From Ehretia macrophylla (taxonomy: Eukaryota > Streptophyta > Magnoliopsida > Boraginales > Ehretiaceae): 64,000 nt of DNA. The position numbers were made by a program, and so were the translations under genes. Positions within the stretch are counted from its first letter, which is position 1. The number at the start of each line of letters is the position of its first letter. A model generated the notes under the pieces. The model worked only from the letters and a program-made list of their open reading frames with translations, searched no databases and was not told the origin of the DNA. The stretch lies in NCBI GenBank assembly GCA_037974665.1, contig CM075764.1:88220825-88284824 (forward strand). Direction: 5' to 3'. Positions 36,101-47,952 of this stretch are shown in pieces.

Positions 36101-39100
36101 TCAAGAAAAATGAAATGTTGTCATTATGGCCTAATACCTAGAATTATAGAAATGGGTCATTATTCCTAATCCAAACAAGTTAACCACAATACATTACCTA
36201 TTTAACTAATACTCAAATCACATACGTCAAACTTGAGCACTAAGCCGCAACCAATTCCCGTCGCCTTTTGCTATTGCCAAACACTATCCTTTTCGCCATT
36301 CCTATGCGCCATCTTAGCTTCAATGCTTCACCTAATCAATTTGCAACTAAAGCTACAGTTACTTTTTGTTTTTCTCTACTTTTCACTGTGGGGTTGTAGA
36401 ATCTTTTATTTTTTTCGATTTTTTTGACATATTTAGATTTTGCTTTATTTGTTTTTGTTTGTAAGTTTCCAATTATTGTATTGAGTTTTAGCATATTTTA
36501 GGCTGTTTTTCTATTGAAATTGATTTTTTTTTCTTATCATGCGGTTTGGGTTTGGGTAGCCATAGGCTTTTTATGTTTATCGGATTTGGGTTAGGTAAGA
36601 AAATTCTAAACCCATCGGGTTTTAAATTCACATTTGGTTAAAAATAAGTTGTTTGGCTCAAGTTTGCAAATCTTGGTAGATACCTAACCCGCTGCCAATA
36701 GAATTGGTAACCCTTATAAAAACTGGGCTCTAACAATATCCTATTAGTTTTCTATTCGGGTTTATAATCAATTTAGTTACTCATTGAATTCTGGTTTAAA
36801 CCCTACTCGCTACCATCCGTGAGTGAGGTAGAGAATTTGTTGGAAAGGTGATTTGGAGTTAAGAGTTCCTTTTGAAAAAGAAATAGAGAATGCTATTAGA
36901 GTAGGGCTTACACATTAAGTTATACTGGCTTAGTTGATAACTTTGGGTACACAAGTACCTGAATATGGGTGATGCCAAGGCTCTTTTGGTCATAGTCACC
37001 AGAATGACTTAAATTACTTCCAGATTATTTTTCATGACCTCTTTAGAAGGGAACAGGAAAGACAACTACAAATTGGTGTCAAGTACTAAGGATCAACTCC
37101 TAAATGTTAATGCCATAAGCATCAGGTCACACATCAACTAAATTAGAATTAATTTTGTATTATCTCCTTCTCACCATATCTTTTTTCTTTATTTTCATGA
37201 GACTTGGGATCTGTTTGGTTTACCTGTGAAATTTTATCTGTTAAGTTATATAGTTTTCAATAATAGAACTTTGGTTAGAAGTGCTGTTGAACAAAAGCCG
37301 TTGACTGTTTGGCCTTTTTCATGTCAATGTTGGGCTTCAAAAAATATGAAGGGGTATTTTTTAGAAAAAAAATATAGAGGGGTTTTTTTGAGAAAAGATA
37401 AAGAAAAACAACTTCATGAATCATATAAAAATAGCCTCGTGAAAGCCTTTTTCGAAAAACTCTTGGAACTTCTTATTTTTTAACTTTTTTTTAGCTTTGG
37501 CTTTTTCTTTAAAAACTCTTTTAAAAATGGGTCAAACAGGTTAGTTTCAACTTCTAAACTCAAAATGATTTTAATGTCTAAAAGTTGTGCCAAATAATTG
37601 AAAGCAGAAGAACCATCCTTTGCTGCTAATACTCTTCCACGTCAGCTCCTAGTTTCACAGATTATATAGTGTTCTAGCAATCTTCTAGAGACCCTAAAAC
37701 CTAGATAGCTGCAGCCAGTATCTTCAACTATTTCCCCAATATTTTGTGGCCAACAAACCACTACCAAAACATTTTCAGCCCTTTCTCATCTACGGATTTT
37801 TATAACACTTCAATCAAGTCCATAACAGATCCACATCACATCCACCAATATCAACCAAGAAAAAATAATCTGAAATCAAATTGCCCAAACACTTGAAAAG
37901 TTCCGAAAGAAAATCACCTTCTCTTCTGCAGCCACGCTTGCTGCTGAGCTTGTTGGCGAGACAAGTTCCGGTAGTAATATTGGAACTGTAATAAAAACAC
38001 TAGTCTTGTCATGTGAATGGCCAATCATGGAGGTTACTCCCTGGGCAAAAGAACAGACTGACCTTTTGCTGTTCCATGGACAAGTCATCCATACATTCGA
38101 TCAGAAATTCCATATTTCTCTCCAAATATGGAGTTGTTGATAACTGAAGTCTTTCACGATCACACTACAACACAAGATCAAAGAAAATCAAATTATGTCA
38201 TATCATGATATATGTTCTCAATGACAAATATATTTAATTGGCATAAAATTACCTGGGTTACAGGCGCATCAGGTTCCAGTTCAGTCATAAAGGCACTTAT
38301 AAGAGCAGAATTTGAAACCTTTATCTGTAAAATGCAAATAGGTGGCCTTAAAATGTATTACAGAAAGGATACTCACACAGCGGTATAATGTATACTACCG
38401 AAAGGTTGGAAGTGGAGAAAAATAGGAGTGATTCATTAAACAAGGCCATTCTTTTCTTCTTCAGTTTCTTAATAGATTATTGAAAAGGCACTTTTCCTCA
38501 AAAGTATACCTGTTTACGTACTACTAACAATGTACAAAAATAAATAAAGGCAAAAGGTAAAACTAGATCAGATTAACTATTTTCTCTCTACCCCTCCCCC
38601 TTCCCCCCGCGGTGGCCTGCTCCCCCTTCTCCCTTAAAAAAAAAACAAAAAAAAATGAAGAAGGTAAAAACAAAGACGAGAAAACATGATGAATTGCAGT
38701 AAAACATTAACACAAAACCCTTTCCTTTCCCTTTTTTTTTTTTCCATCCAACTCCAACTAACGGAAAATGTTCCTTCTTCGTCATTTTTCTTCAAACACA
38801 CTTCACCCATCCATTCAACAGAAGACATGTATTAAGACAAAAGGGGATTCCCTCGAAACCAAACACAAGATGTTAGAAAAATTAGTATAAGATGTAATAT
38901 GTAACAGACAACATTATGCTACATATATGTGTGCTATTAGCAAAGAACACAAAGAATCAGAATACTTCATTATCCCCAAAAAGATAAAAAATTTCCTTCA
39001 ATTGTATGGGGTCTTGAGTCATGCAATTGACATGCATATTGGAACTATACCAGGTGATTGACATAATAAGATTGAAGAAGCTATGGCAATCAAAGATATA

Positions 39101-42100
39101 ACTCTTCAATATTAAGGGAGAATAGAGCATCAGATGCGTACAGGTATCTCCTCAAAGATATCCACCCATGAAAGGTTCTTCTCCCTCAACCTAAGAAGCA
39201 CAGACAAGTAAGAGAATTGGGATCAAAATTTCTTAGTTTCGGTTAGCTATCATGGAAGTAAAAAGAAAACAAAAAGAAAAACATACTTCTCTCCAGTAAA
39301 GTTATTACTGCGGTAAAGTTCCATAAAAGAGTCAGAAAGCTTCAAGGCCTTCAGAGCTAAAGCACCTTGGTTAGACCTTGAAGGATCATAAATGATGCAC
39401 ACACACCGCCTTATATTTTGCTGCAGTAACAATAAGGAATAATGAATTTCTTTCTCAGAGAATTGAAAAGGATAACAATATAAAACAAAATTCCTCAACT
39501 CAATTTACTGAGATACAACTTTACCAAAGAAAGAAATTACATTTTAAACTACTTCCAACTCTTTATTAGGTTCATCCACCCATGTACTTCAGATGTTAGA
39601 AGATCAACCACGCAAACTGTCAGGACAGACAGATATCTGTATTTCAATTGCATGTAATGTAGCCTAACAGAAGACACATACTGTCGCCACTTGAGGTTTT
39701 CTCACACGCTGCAATCTATAATGGAAAACCCTCATATTCGTGATTAAGGAACAAAATAAAATTTCAGTAAGCAATAACCTAATAGAATTCTTAGACAGCA
39801 TCATGCAAGGAGTAATACCAAATTAGCACAAATAGTTTTTTTTTTTAAATTAGCAAAATTAGCACAAATAGTTGGAAGCAAAAGGCCATCAATATTCAAA
39901 CTTTCAACCAAAAGTATGATTGCCATCAGAAAATAGAATCCCACCAGCGTTCTCCAAGGGGTGAGTAAGGGAGAAGTATCAATAGGAAAAGGTCATCAAA
40001 CTCACTAAAAGAGATGATCTCAGGCAGCAGCTCGATGATGAACCACATAAATGACAATCATAAGCCCTCCCCCTAACCAGAGAGAACAATACAGAATATC
40101 GAAATTGTTGTTTAGACTATCTTTCATAAGGAGTCAATCCTTATCAAATAGATAAAACTGAAAATATAGACAGAAAAATGGTACCTGATAATTCATGAAT
40201 GTCTCAATCAGTTCAACTGTCTGGTAAGAACCAAATAATGTGGACTGGTACCTAGAAAATATTGAACAAAAGACATAAATGACAAGCATATATAATGGTA
40301 GAAATATAGAGACAGACATAAAACTTCAGGATAACTAGTTGATCACAACTAAGGGTCCTGTTTAATAACCCAAATCAGAGCTGCAACTGAACAGTATCAG
40401 TAATTTTGCCATTCAGACTGTTCAATAATAAGATTTACTATCTCTGAATTAATACGTTTAGATGAAAGTGTATCCAATATTTTCAGTCCAATTAGAGTCA
40501 CTTAATTTTACAAACCGAATGCGCTCTGCATCACTGAACTTTAAAACTTGCATTTGTGACTACTTCACTCCGAAATGCCCGTTGGCCTTCCCTCCCTCTC
40601 TGAATTAAATAAATTTAGCTGAAAGTGTATCAGATATTTTCAATCAAATATTGGTTGCTTAATTCTGAATGCAGAATGAGCTCCACATTCCTATACTTTA
40701 GAACTTTTGTCTTTGCACCACTTTACCCTGAATTGCCCGACCTCCTTCCCCTCTCAGCCATTTCCATCATGTTTAAGATCCACCCATGCTTTGACCCAAA
40801 AAAAAAAAAAAGAAGAAGAGATCCACCCATGCTGGCTTCAAAGAAAAGATTAAGAAGCAATTTTCTTGGGTGATGAGACCTAGACAAGCACCTATGCCTT
40901 TGTCAAGCACCCTTCCAGCAATGAATTTTCTCACAAAATTAAATAAATGCAAAGAGGAAGGAGAAAGACAAAGAAGATAAGAACAACATTGAAGATAAAC
41001 TAATACCAATATTGCCTTTTTTATTCTTCTTTTCTCTCTTTCCTTTCTTCTTTTTTGAAGGGGCGGGGGGGGCTAAACCACAGAGCCCTATCTCATCCAT
41101 TCTTCCTTCCCTGCTTTTTCCTTTTTCTTTGTTTTTTGTTTTGTATAGACTAGTGAATAACTCTGCCTGCTGTGAAGGTTTTATCCTTGCATAACCAAAC
41201 CAAAACATTGAAGTGGTGTCACCAGATCCATATAGCGATTGCGACTAGTGGGCAAGGCTTGGTTTGGTTTAGTTTTGTTATTGAGTGACAAAGAAAAGAA
41301 AGAATACAGACAAAAAAAGAGGAGGAAGAAAAGAAGAAAATAGAGAACAAGGAAAAAAAACTTTTAAGTGGAATACCCCCTTCAAAATAAAATCAATTGC
41401 ATAATAAAGAATATGGAATATTAACATTTTCATTTCAGTATATATTTCAGTTTCTTATCAAGCAAAATCATTGAATACAGTGCTTAACTTTCAGCTGGTT
41501 AACAAACAGTAATTCCATCTGCATTTTCAGTGACTTTAATTTTTCAGTACTTGAATTTCAGATTTACCATACAGCCCCTAAGGATATCCATTAAAATTCA
41601 TTATCTACTCATGTCACACCCAAGAAAAGCAAGTTCATGCTTTGTCCATCTATGTATTCATAAACACAAATACAATAATTGGAATCAGCAGGTAATAAAT
41701 TCATAAAAGGAGACTCAAAAATATACAACATTGGCAAGGGAATTAAGAGAAGAGTGCCAAAAAAGATGTCATCTCCAGCATAACAGCGAGTTCCTATGTC
41801 CAGCTGATGATAGTTTTGCATTCTTAGAAACTGGGGTCAGAGAAAATAAAACAAGTAACAATTTCTACATTAAGAAAGGCCATAGGTGAGCTATCTTTCC
41901 ACAATGCATGACAATTATAACCATATTTGGAGCTGCAATTACGTCAAGCAACATGTAATCTGTATGTCACTCTTCTCCACCTGGTCACGATATTACTCAC
42001 CATCCAACTGTGTTATTGTCAACATTAACCTCTCTCAAGCATCTCATCATTTCAAGCTGGTAATTAGCACCATCTGCTTCAATCTCTTCATCTTCCTCTC

Positions 42101-43606
42101 GAACCTATCAGTATTATTACTGTAAATTTCCTTCAAAGAAATGCAAAAGTAGCATCTGTTCTTGCAAAAAAACATTGGGTCTACGTACCGGAAAGGGGAA
42201 ACAGTTTGTAACTTCAAGAACGCTACCAACATCCAATCCAAGAAGTTGTCCAGTAACTAAAGCAGGTGAAAATTCCTTGCAGTGCTTTATAATCTTCATA
42301 ATAACCTGAGTCACGTAACACAGAGTAAAACGCTGTTAACAAAATTCCACTAGATAATAAAAAATAAATTCTGGTTAATTTCTCTTCTTCTAACCACATC
42401 CGTCCTCCACTCCCCAACCCCAAAAGAAAAAAATGAGAGTGAGAGAACCCAAAAAGAGAAAAGGTTCGGAAACAGTTCGACAAATGGGGTTACTGTTGAA
42501 CAGAAAAATATCCAAAAAAGGTAGAACACATAGTTAAATATTTTAAGAGCAGTAAAGAATCAAACATTTCCAAAAAATCAATAAAAATCAGAGGTATAAT
42601 ATAATTAATATTTTTAGCCAAAAAAATTGACTTAAAGTTTTCTTTTTAACCCAAAACATATGAATCAAAAGATAAATAAAAAATTTAGCAAAAGACATAT
42701 GAATCAAAAGCAAGCAAAATAATGAGAAAGAAAACAAAACCAATCTCACGGGAACAAATGTAACACCACAAATCACGTTTTTATTCGAATTATATATCAT
42801 ATAAGCATTCCTAATTGCCAAAAAGGGTAAATACTATATAGACAGACCTACCAAAAATAAAAATAAAAAAAAGAGGAAGTTCTCAAATTTGATAAATTGA
42901 ACCAATCTAAAATCAAGCTTCTTAAATTTAAACTTTGAACTTTTTGAAACAACAAATAATTGTCGAAAAAAATATACCAAATCACAAGATAAATCTTTAC
43001 ATTTCTCTTTTTTCATTAATTGCGTATCCAAAATATAGCATTCTATTCCAAAACAAAGCATGACCGATAAACAGTGGAGGATGTAACTGGGGGCCAGTGG
43101 GGAGCTACAGAAAAATGTTAAAAATTATATGTATTTTTTATTAAAAAATTAATTAGTTTCATTGAAAAAAATAATATATGTTGAAAAATTATGTATTTTA
43201 GCTCCCACCACAAGAATTTCGGGATTCACCCCTAACCGATATACATATATATAATCACACAGACAATATATATGTGTGTGAGAGCGCGTGTGGAGGTATA
43301 TGTACCAGTCCTTCGATCTGGACGACATGAAGCGGAGGAACGGCCTCCTCCGTGGTAGTAGCAGCCGCTTGTAAGAAAGAGCGAGCCATTGCTACAAAAA
43401 ATAAAAAATAAATAAAGATTACAAAATTTTATTTTAATAACATAACAGCAATAATTGTACACGTAATAAGAGATAAGAGTTTCATGTATCGAACTACTCG
43501 TTAACAAAAACAATTGTACGTTATTATGACATATATACATATGTACACACTATGTCTACAGAGAGTGAGATAAATAATGTACTGTTTTCGTACTTGGGTT
43601 TGCCAT
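33117..43606 (-). CDS. TIF3H1: Eukaryotic translation initiation factor 3 subunit H
   Basis: Twelve coding exons: 43606-43594, 43391-43306, 42305-42189, 42104-42001, 40251-40185, 39420-39287, 39190-39142, 38324-38253, 38164-38063, 37985-37918, 34041-33889 and 33174-33117. All junctions are GT-AG and phases agree, giving 340 residues (Arabidopsis eIF3h has about 337). The protein starts MANPTMARSFLQ. An MPN domain lies at about 20-160, and GWYQSTLFG replaces the JAMM metal-binding HxH motif, so it is structural rather than a protease. The C-terminus ends [12 protein letters not shown]. eIF3h stabilises the eIF3 complex; in Arabidopsis it supports reinitiation on mRNAs with upstream ORFs. The 3.9-kb intron before exon 11 is the largest. 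The 13-base first exon is inferred from its splice signals and frame; a start at the inner ATG (43389) is possible. Confidence 0.96.
34042..37917 (-). other. Large eIF3h intron
   Basis: A 3.9-kb GT-AG intron with no nested gene that I can support. It holds an imperfect direct repeat containing GTGAAACTAGTTTTTCCT (35416-35470 and 35505-35550) next to a GGCCAATTCCAATAG sequence resembling a Tourist-type MITE end. GGGATCTGTTTGG near 37207 resembles a hAT MITE end. Confidence 0.55.
40355..41577. mobile_element. hAT-like element in an eIF3h intron
   Basis: The left end GTCCTGTTTAATAA matches the inverse of the right end (GGGCTGTATGGTAA), and CTAAGG flanks both sides (40349-40354 and 41578-41583). 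The interior carries a tandem duplication of about 157 bases (40441-40597 and 40598-40755, both with GAAAGTGTATC) and a long pyrimidine tract. No transposase is present. It lies between the exons at 42001-42104 and 40185-40251 and should be spliced out. Confidence 0.5.
43070..43234. mobile_element. Short hAT-like MITE in eIF3h intron 2
   Basis: ACCGATA flanks both sides (43063-43069 and 43235-43241). The left end contains CAGTGGAGGATG and the inverse of the right end TAGGGGTGAATC. About 165 bases, non-coding. Confidence 0.6.
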
Positions 43607-43642
43607 CGTGTATTACTCCCTGATGGATGTTGAAAGCTAAAC

Positions 43643-43670
43643 GAGTGAGAGTGAGAGTGAGAGTGAGAGG
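43643..43670. repeat. (GAGTGA)n hexamer repeat in the eIF3h leader
   Basis: Four to five GAGTGA-type units; in mRNA sense, CTCACT repeats about 40-65 bases before the ATG. Confidence 0.8.
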
Positions 43671-43682
43671 AGAGAAGGGGCT

Positions 43683-43706
43683 TTATATAAGTTGCTGGGC
43701 TGGGCC
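43683..43706 (-). promoter_or_regulatory. eIF3h core promoter: TATA box with two site II motifs
   Basis: TTATATAAAG lies on the minus strand at 43683-43692. Just upstream, TGGGCT and TGGGCC lie end to end at 43696-43706 (reading on the plus strand). Site II (TGGGCY) pairs are common in promoters of plant translation-machinery genes. The distance to the ATG (about 80 bases) leaves room for a short leader. Inference from motifs only. Confidence 0.5.
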
Positions 43707-43888
43707 TCTTGGGAGTTCATATGCAAAACCAAGCGGAGGTTTACACGTTTGCAAGGATTGTTGTGTGATGCCAAAATGACGGTGACACGTATTTTTTTTA
43801 AACGAGCTTTAAATGTTTTTTTTTAGATTTTATCAATAAGTAAATTTTTTTTCTGCTAAATGAGCAAAAATTTTTCATTAAATAGCAA

Positions 43889-44165
43889 AGGGTAAAGGTG
43901 ATTTTTAGTCTATTATATTTCGTTCAAATAATACTTTCATTCATTATTTTTAAAATGAATATTTTAGTCTGTTATATTTTAGATTAGTGACGCCGTCAGT
44001 TCGATGTGACTTTTTTATCTATTTTTTAATGTTAATATCACGTGATACGCACATGTATCACATTATCAAAGGTAAAATTGGTATATTAGCTGATGGCATT
44101 GTTTTGAATGACAAAATCAATATTTTCTTCTTTTTTTATCAAAAACTCTAGTCTACTCTTTACTC
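43889..44165. repeat. Candidate 5' terminal repeat region of the MULE
   Basis: Non-coding sequence starting GGGTAAAGGTGATTTTTAGTC, the style of a plant MULE end, and lying upstream of the MULE start codon. The opposite end is outside the window, so neither inverted repeat nor target duplication can be confirmed. Confidence 0.35.
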
Positions 44166-44358
44166 TTCACAAAATAACAACTGAAATTGGGGTTTTCATT
44201 GTGAAAAATTGGGACTTTCATCATTCAGACTAAGATTTCAGATTTGGGACTTCTTCGACGTGGAAGCGACAAATAAGGTAACTATAACACTTTAAGATTT
44301 CAAATTTTGGGACTTCTTTTAGGGCTTTTGAAATTATTTGATTTCTCTTTACGTTTTT

Positions 44359-44470
44359 TGCATTTGTATTTAGCATTAGAAGAAAATTGTTTTTCGCATT
44401 TGTATTTAGCATTAGAAGAAATTGATTTTCCGCATTTGTATTTAGCATTAAAGGAAAATTATTTTTTGGG
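44359..44470 (+). repeat. 36-base minisatellite, three copies
   Basis: The unit with GCATTTGTATTTAGCATTA starts near 44360, 44396 and 44432, an exact 36-base period. It lies in the 5' leader of the MULE transposase gene. Confidence 0.9.
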
Positions 44471-44560
44471 ATTCTTGATAAATTATTTAACACTAACCTT
44501 AACGCTTTGTTTGATTTATAACAGTGACACGAGTGACTCAATACTGAGTGACTTGACTTA

Positions 44561-45080
44561 ATGGTGTCCAGTGATCCACACTTGATATACGGTATGTGTT
44601 CTTTTATTTTTTCTAATATAGTATGTTTTCTTATTTATTAGGGCTTTTTAAATTTACTGTAAATTTCGAGTCATAAATGATGTGTATGTGTATTTACAGA
44701 ACCATTTGATGTCATATTGCACTTTGGTGGTGAGTTTAAAGACATGTCTTACAAGCAATATATTGGTGGTAGCACTACGTCTATGGAAAATGTTCGTTAT
44801 AGAATGATGACTTTGTTTATTTTCGATCGTCTTGCTTGAGATTTAGGTTATGAAGACTATGCAGGTTACTATTATAGGAAACCTGGGCATGATCTAGATA
44901 CTGGTTTAGTATTCTTAACAAATGATGTAGATGTGTTAGATATGTGCAAGATAACCACAGAAAATGAGGTGATTGATATGTATTTTGACGAGGAATATAA
45001 TGTTGAGAATGCTATAAATGATAATGTTGAGAATGTTGCAACACTAGAGATTGTTGTTAGGGAAAATAGAAGGAGAACTC
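44561..45080 (+). pseudogene. MULE (MuDR-type) transposase gene, part 1 of 3
   Basis: Exon 1 is 44561-44591 (ATG GTG TCC AGT...). Intron 44592-44699 is GT-AG, and exon 2 runs from 44700 to the insertion point at 45080. The frame reads YEPFDVILHFGGEF across the splice, the N-terminal PB1-like segment of plant MULE transposases, followed by GYEDYAGYYYRKPG and an acidic stretch. A TGA at 44837-44839 interrupts the frame. The reading frame stops at the retrotransposon and resumes at 57978. Confidence 0.85.
45076..45080. repeat. Target-site duplication AACTC (left copy)
   Basis: AACTC immediately before the lower LTR; an exact copy follows the upper LTR at 57978-57982. Five bases is the standard Ty3/gypsy duplication. 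Confidence 0.95.
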
Positions 45081-46586
45081 TGATCGCGTCGTTTTGCGCT
45101 AAAAAATAGTGAGGTTAAATGATTGAAATAGTGCTTACTTCGAATTACCTCTAGCTATGGCGAGTAGCGGGTCGATCCATGGAGATTGGGGTTATCAAAT
45201 TAAGTTCAATCTTTAATTTATAGTTGTTTGACTATCTCTCGTCACGAATAAGTTTGATTAACTCCAAAAGTCCAAGAAATGTCCAAAGATACAGTATAAA
45301 TGAGATTCAAAGGTGAATTGAACAAAGGTACTAAATTGAAGAATTACAACACTTAACAATAAAATGAAAATCCAAAGGATTAATGATTCGGGGTGTTTAT
45401 AGCTCGGTAGACTCAAGTACAAAGTTATTGATTCAGATTAAAAGAAAAGTCCTTCAGAAATAGGGCTACAAGCTCCTACTACTGAGATGCGTCTTTAGTT
45501 ACGTAAGTGATAAGATTAATTGATTAACAAGCTAGATGGGTTGGTACAACCTAACGATATCCAATCTCTGAATTAATCTTTCATTTATGTAACCTGGAGG
45601 TGTCGGTACAACCAGACTAAAATTCATCCGAGATAGTCTCGTATTGTCACTAGTTTATAAAACTGGGCATATATGTATTTTCAATTAACTATATCATAAC
45701 TACAAGTATACATAAAATTAATCAAAAAATACTTAGAAATAAAAAAAAATACGATACTTTAATAAATCTGAATCAAAACATATGTACAAGAATAACCTCA
45801 CACGTATCACCCTGAATTTCGAGTCTAGTGTGTCATGATAAACTTTAAAGTACAAGAAATCATAACGTAAACCGAAATAAAGGAATATTTATCGTGTTGT
45901 ACAGATTTCGGTTGATCGGTATAATTTCAGTATGACTATGGCTCACAAGACCCTCCCCTTGAGATTAAAACTTTACATACAATTAAGAATAATAACTAAA
46001 ACATTCAAAAACTCACTCAAATATATACTAGAGTAACAGAAAATAAGCTAAGAAGAGAAAATGGTACCCCTTTTCGTTGCTGAAAACCGTAGTATTTATA
46101 GGCTGAAAATTCAGGAGGGCGCGCGCTCAAGCGCCCTTCTGCATTGAGAATTTTTTATATTTTTCTTTTGTCTTTTTCCTTTCATACTTTGTCGTCCATT
46201 TATCAGCCATTTTCCAAAAAGGGCGCTCGAGCGCACTTCTGGCTATAGTAGGTGAACTTTGACTCCGAATGTTGACTTTGACTGGCTTGTTGACTTTGAC
46301 AATTGACCAAAAAGTTGACCAAGTCTATTTCAAGGTTTTTCAGCGTCCTGAATCCGTTTCCGCACTCAATTTAGCCAAATTCAATCTCGATTTGCTCGTT
46401 TTAAAGTTGTTCTACCATTCTTCACTAGTGTTGCGCTGAATTTCTTGTTCAAATGTTGGTTTTTGTGGTCATTCTTGCTATTTCTTCTTCAAAACCTATA
46501 TTGAACTAAAATTGTGTAAAATATACAATTAACCTTGAAATAAAAATGCAATATACATGATTTGATGGGTTAATGTGAATTTATCA
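45081..46586 (-). repeat. 3' LTR of the Athila-type element
   Basis: 1506 bases, plus strand TGATCGCG...TTTATCA. It aligns along its length with the LTR at 56445-57977, with scattered substitutions and small indels. It contains a TATA-like TATAAATA (46093-46100, minus strand), the palindrome GCGCTCGAGCGC (46223-46234) with a mutated version at 46123-46134, and a W-box cluster (46257-46320). Confidence 0.95.
46257..46320. promoter_or_regulatory. W-box cluster in the 3' LTR
   Basis: Six TTGAC[CT] motifs plus one TTGACA within 64 bases. This is the counterpart of the cluster at 57635-57699. Confidence 0.7.
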
Positions 46587-46600
46587 ACCTCCTCAAACCC
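46587..46600 (-). other. Polypurine tract
   Basis: GGGTTTGAGGAGGT on the minus strand, directly before the 3' LTR; the expected primer for plus-strand DNA synthesis. Confidence 0.85.
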
Positions 46601-47207
46601 ATTCTTTGCTTGTCTTCAAGTAAAGGCATCAATTACTTTATAGATTCAAAAATATTAAATCTAAGCAGTCAATGTATTCATACAGTTAGATTTTATAAAA
46701 TACAAGATTAACAATGAGTTTGTCTTCCAAACAATTCCACCCCAAGAAATCGTTTTGTATCTAGAAGAATAGAAACCAACTTAACTACAAAAAAAAAAAA
46801 AAATCATTTGAGCCTTTTTAAGCACTTGTAACTCAATTAAGAGGTAAAAAAATTAATCACGCAAAATTTGTAAAATCGAAAATATTTTATATGGATAGTC
46901 ATGAAATGTTAAAACTCAACTACCTTTCAAATCATTTAGTACTCCCTTAGATTTTTTCTATTTCTTTGTTTTATAGAATAGATGACTCGAATGAAAGATG
47001 TTGGTTGATTCAATGACTTCATTGAAGTATTGTCTTTCTTTGGTTGAATTGTATATGGTGAAAGAAGGCTTGTCTGGCATGATTTGTATTGATAGCTTTT
47101 TCATAACAAAAATGGTTAGAAGGAAGCATTTGTTATGAATTTCTTTTATGCCTCTATTTGTTGAATCAAGACTTTTGATATTTGAGTGACATTGAGCGAG
47201 TCAATCT

Positions 47208-47273
<66 letters not shown>

Positions 47274-47952
47274 AATATATACATTTTTTCAAAGGAGTAT
47301 ACCGATCTAGAAAAATAAATCAAATTTTCATAAAGTATAATATCTCACATTGAAAACACTTCAATCTACTATTTTTTTTTTATAATTAATCAAAAACCAC
47401 TAATTGAATCATGTGACGCTGTTGGGATGTAATAATAGTTAACAAGGTTTCAAAAAAAAAAATCCTTAGATACAAACTCAACTCTAGTGGCTAATCATTT
47501 TTCCATTTCAAACTCACAGTTAATTCAAATGTTTTATTAAAATCTAACCATATTTCAACAATCAACTACTCAAATTTAATTATTATGAATAAGTGAAGTA
47601 AAGGTTTTGAATTTTTTTTGAAGTTTGTGTAGCAAATTTTATTATTATTATTATTATTTTATTTTTAAATTTTTGTAGCAGGTTGGTATCAACTTTTTTT
47701 CTCCTCCTCAAACCCGAGCCTTACATTGCCCTCAATGAAAGAAAACCATGTAATGCAAAGGAAAAAGAAATATATAACCTGATAAATAATCCAAGCAATG
47801 TTCCTAAAAAACTTCTGAAAGAAGAATTGTCAAACAAAATCTCAAAAACCAACATTAGCCGTGAGTTTAAATAAAAACTAAAATATTTCTAAAGAAAGAT
47901 AAAATAAAAAGCATAAACGGGATAAAATAAAATAGAAAGCACGCCATCCGAG
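46601..47952 (-). other. Non-coding 3' part of the Athila-type element
   Basis: AT-rich sequence with no supported ORF. A long (TA)n run lies at about 47209-47269. Confidence 0.7.

Noticed and set aside
41609-41821. Missing eIF3h exon (a frame with QNYHQLD)
   Set aside because: It resembled the ANYQLE segment by chance; the real exon is at 42001-42104 with proper splice sites and full identity of pattern.
44837-44839. Stop-codon readthrough or recoding in the MULE gene
   Set aside because: The gene has many other stops and frameshifts and two large insertions; ordinary decay explains the TGA.
47209-47269. (TA)n tract as an origin or regulatory site
   Set aside because: A plain dinucleotide run in non-coding retrotransposon sequence; similar runs occur elsewhere in the window.
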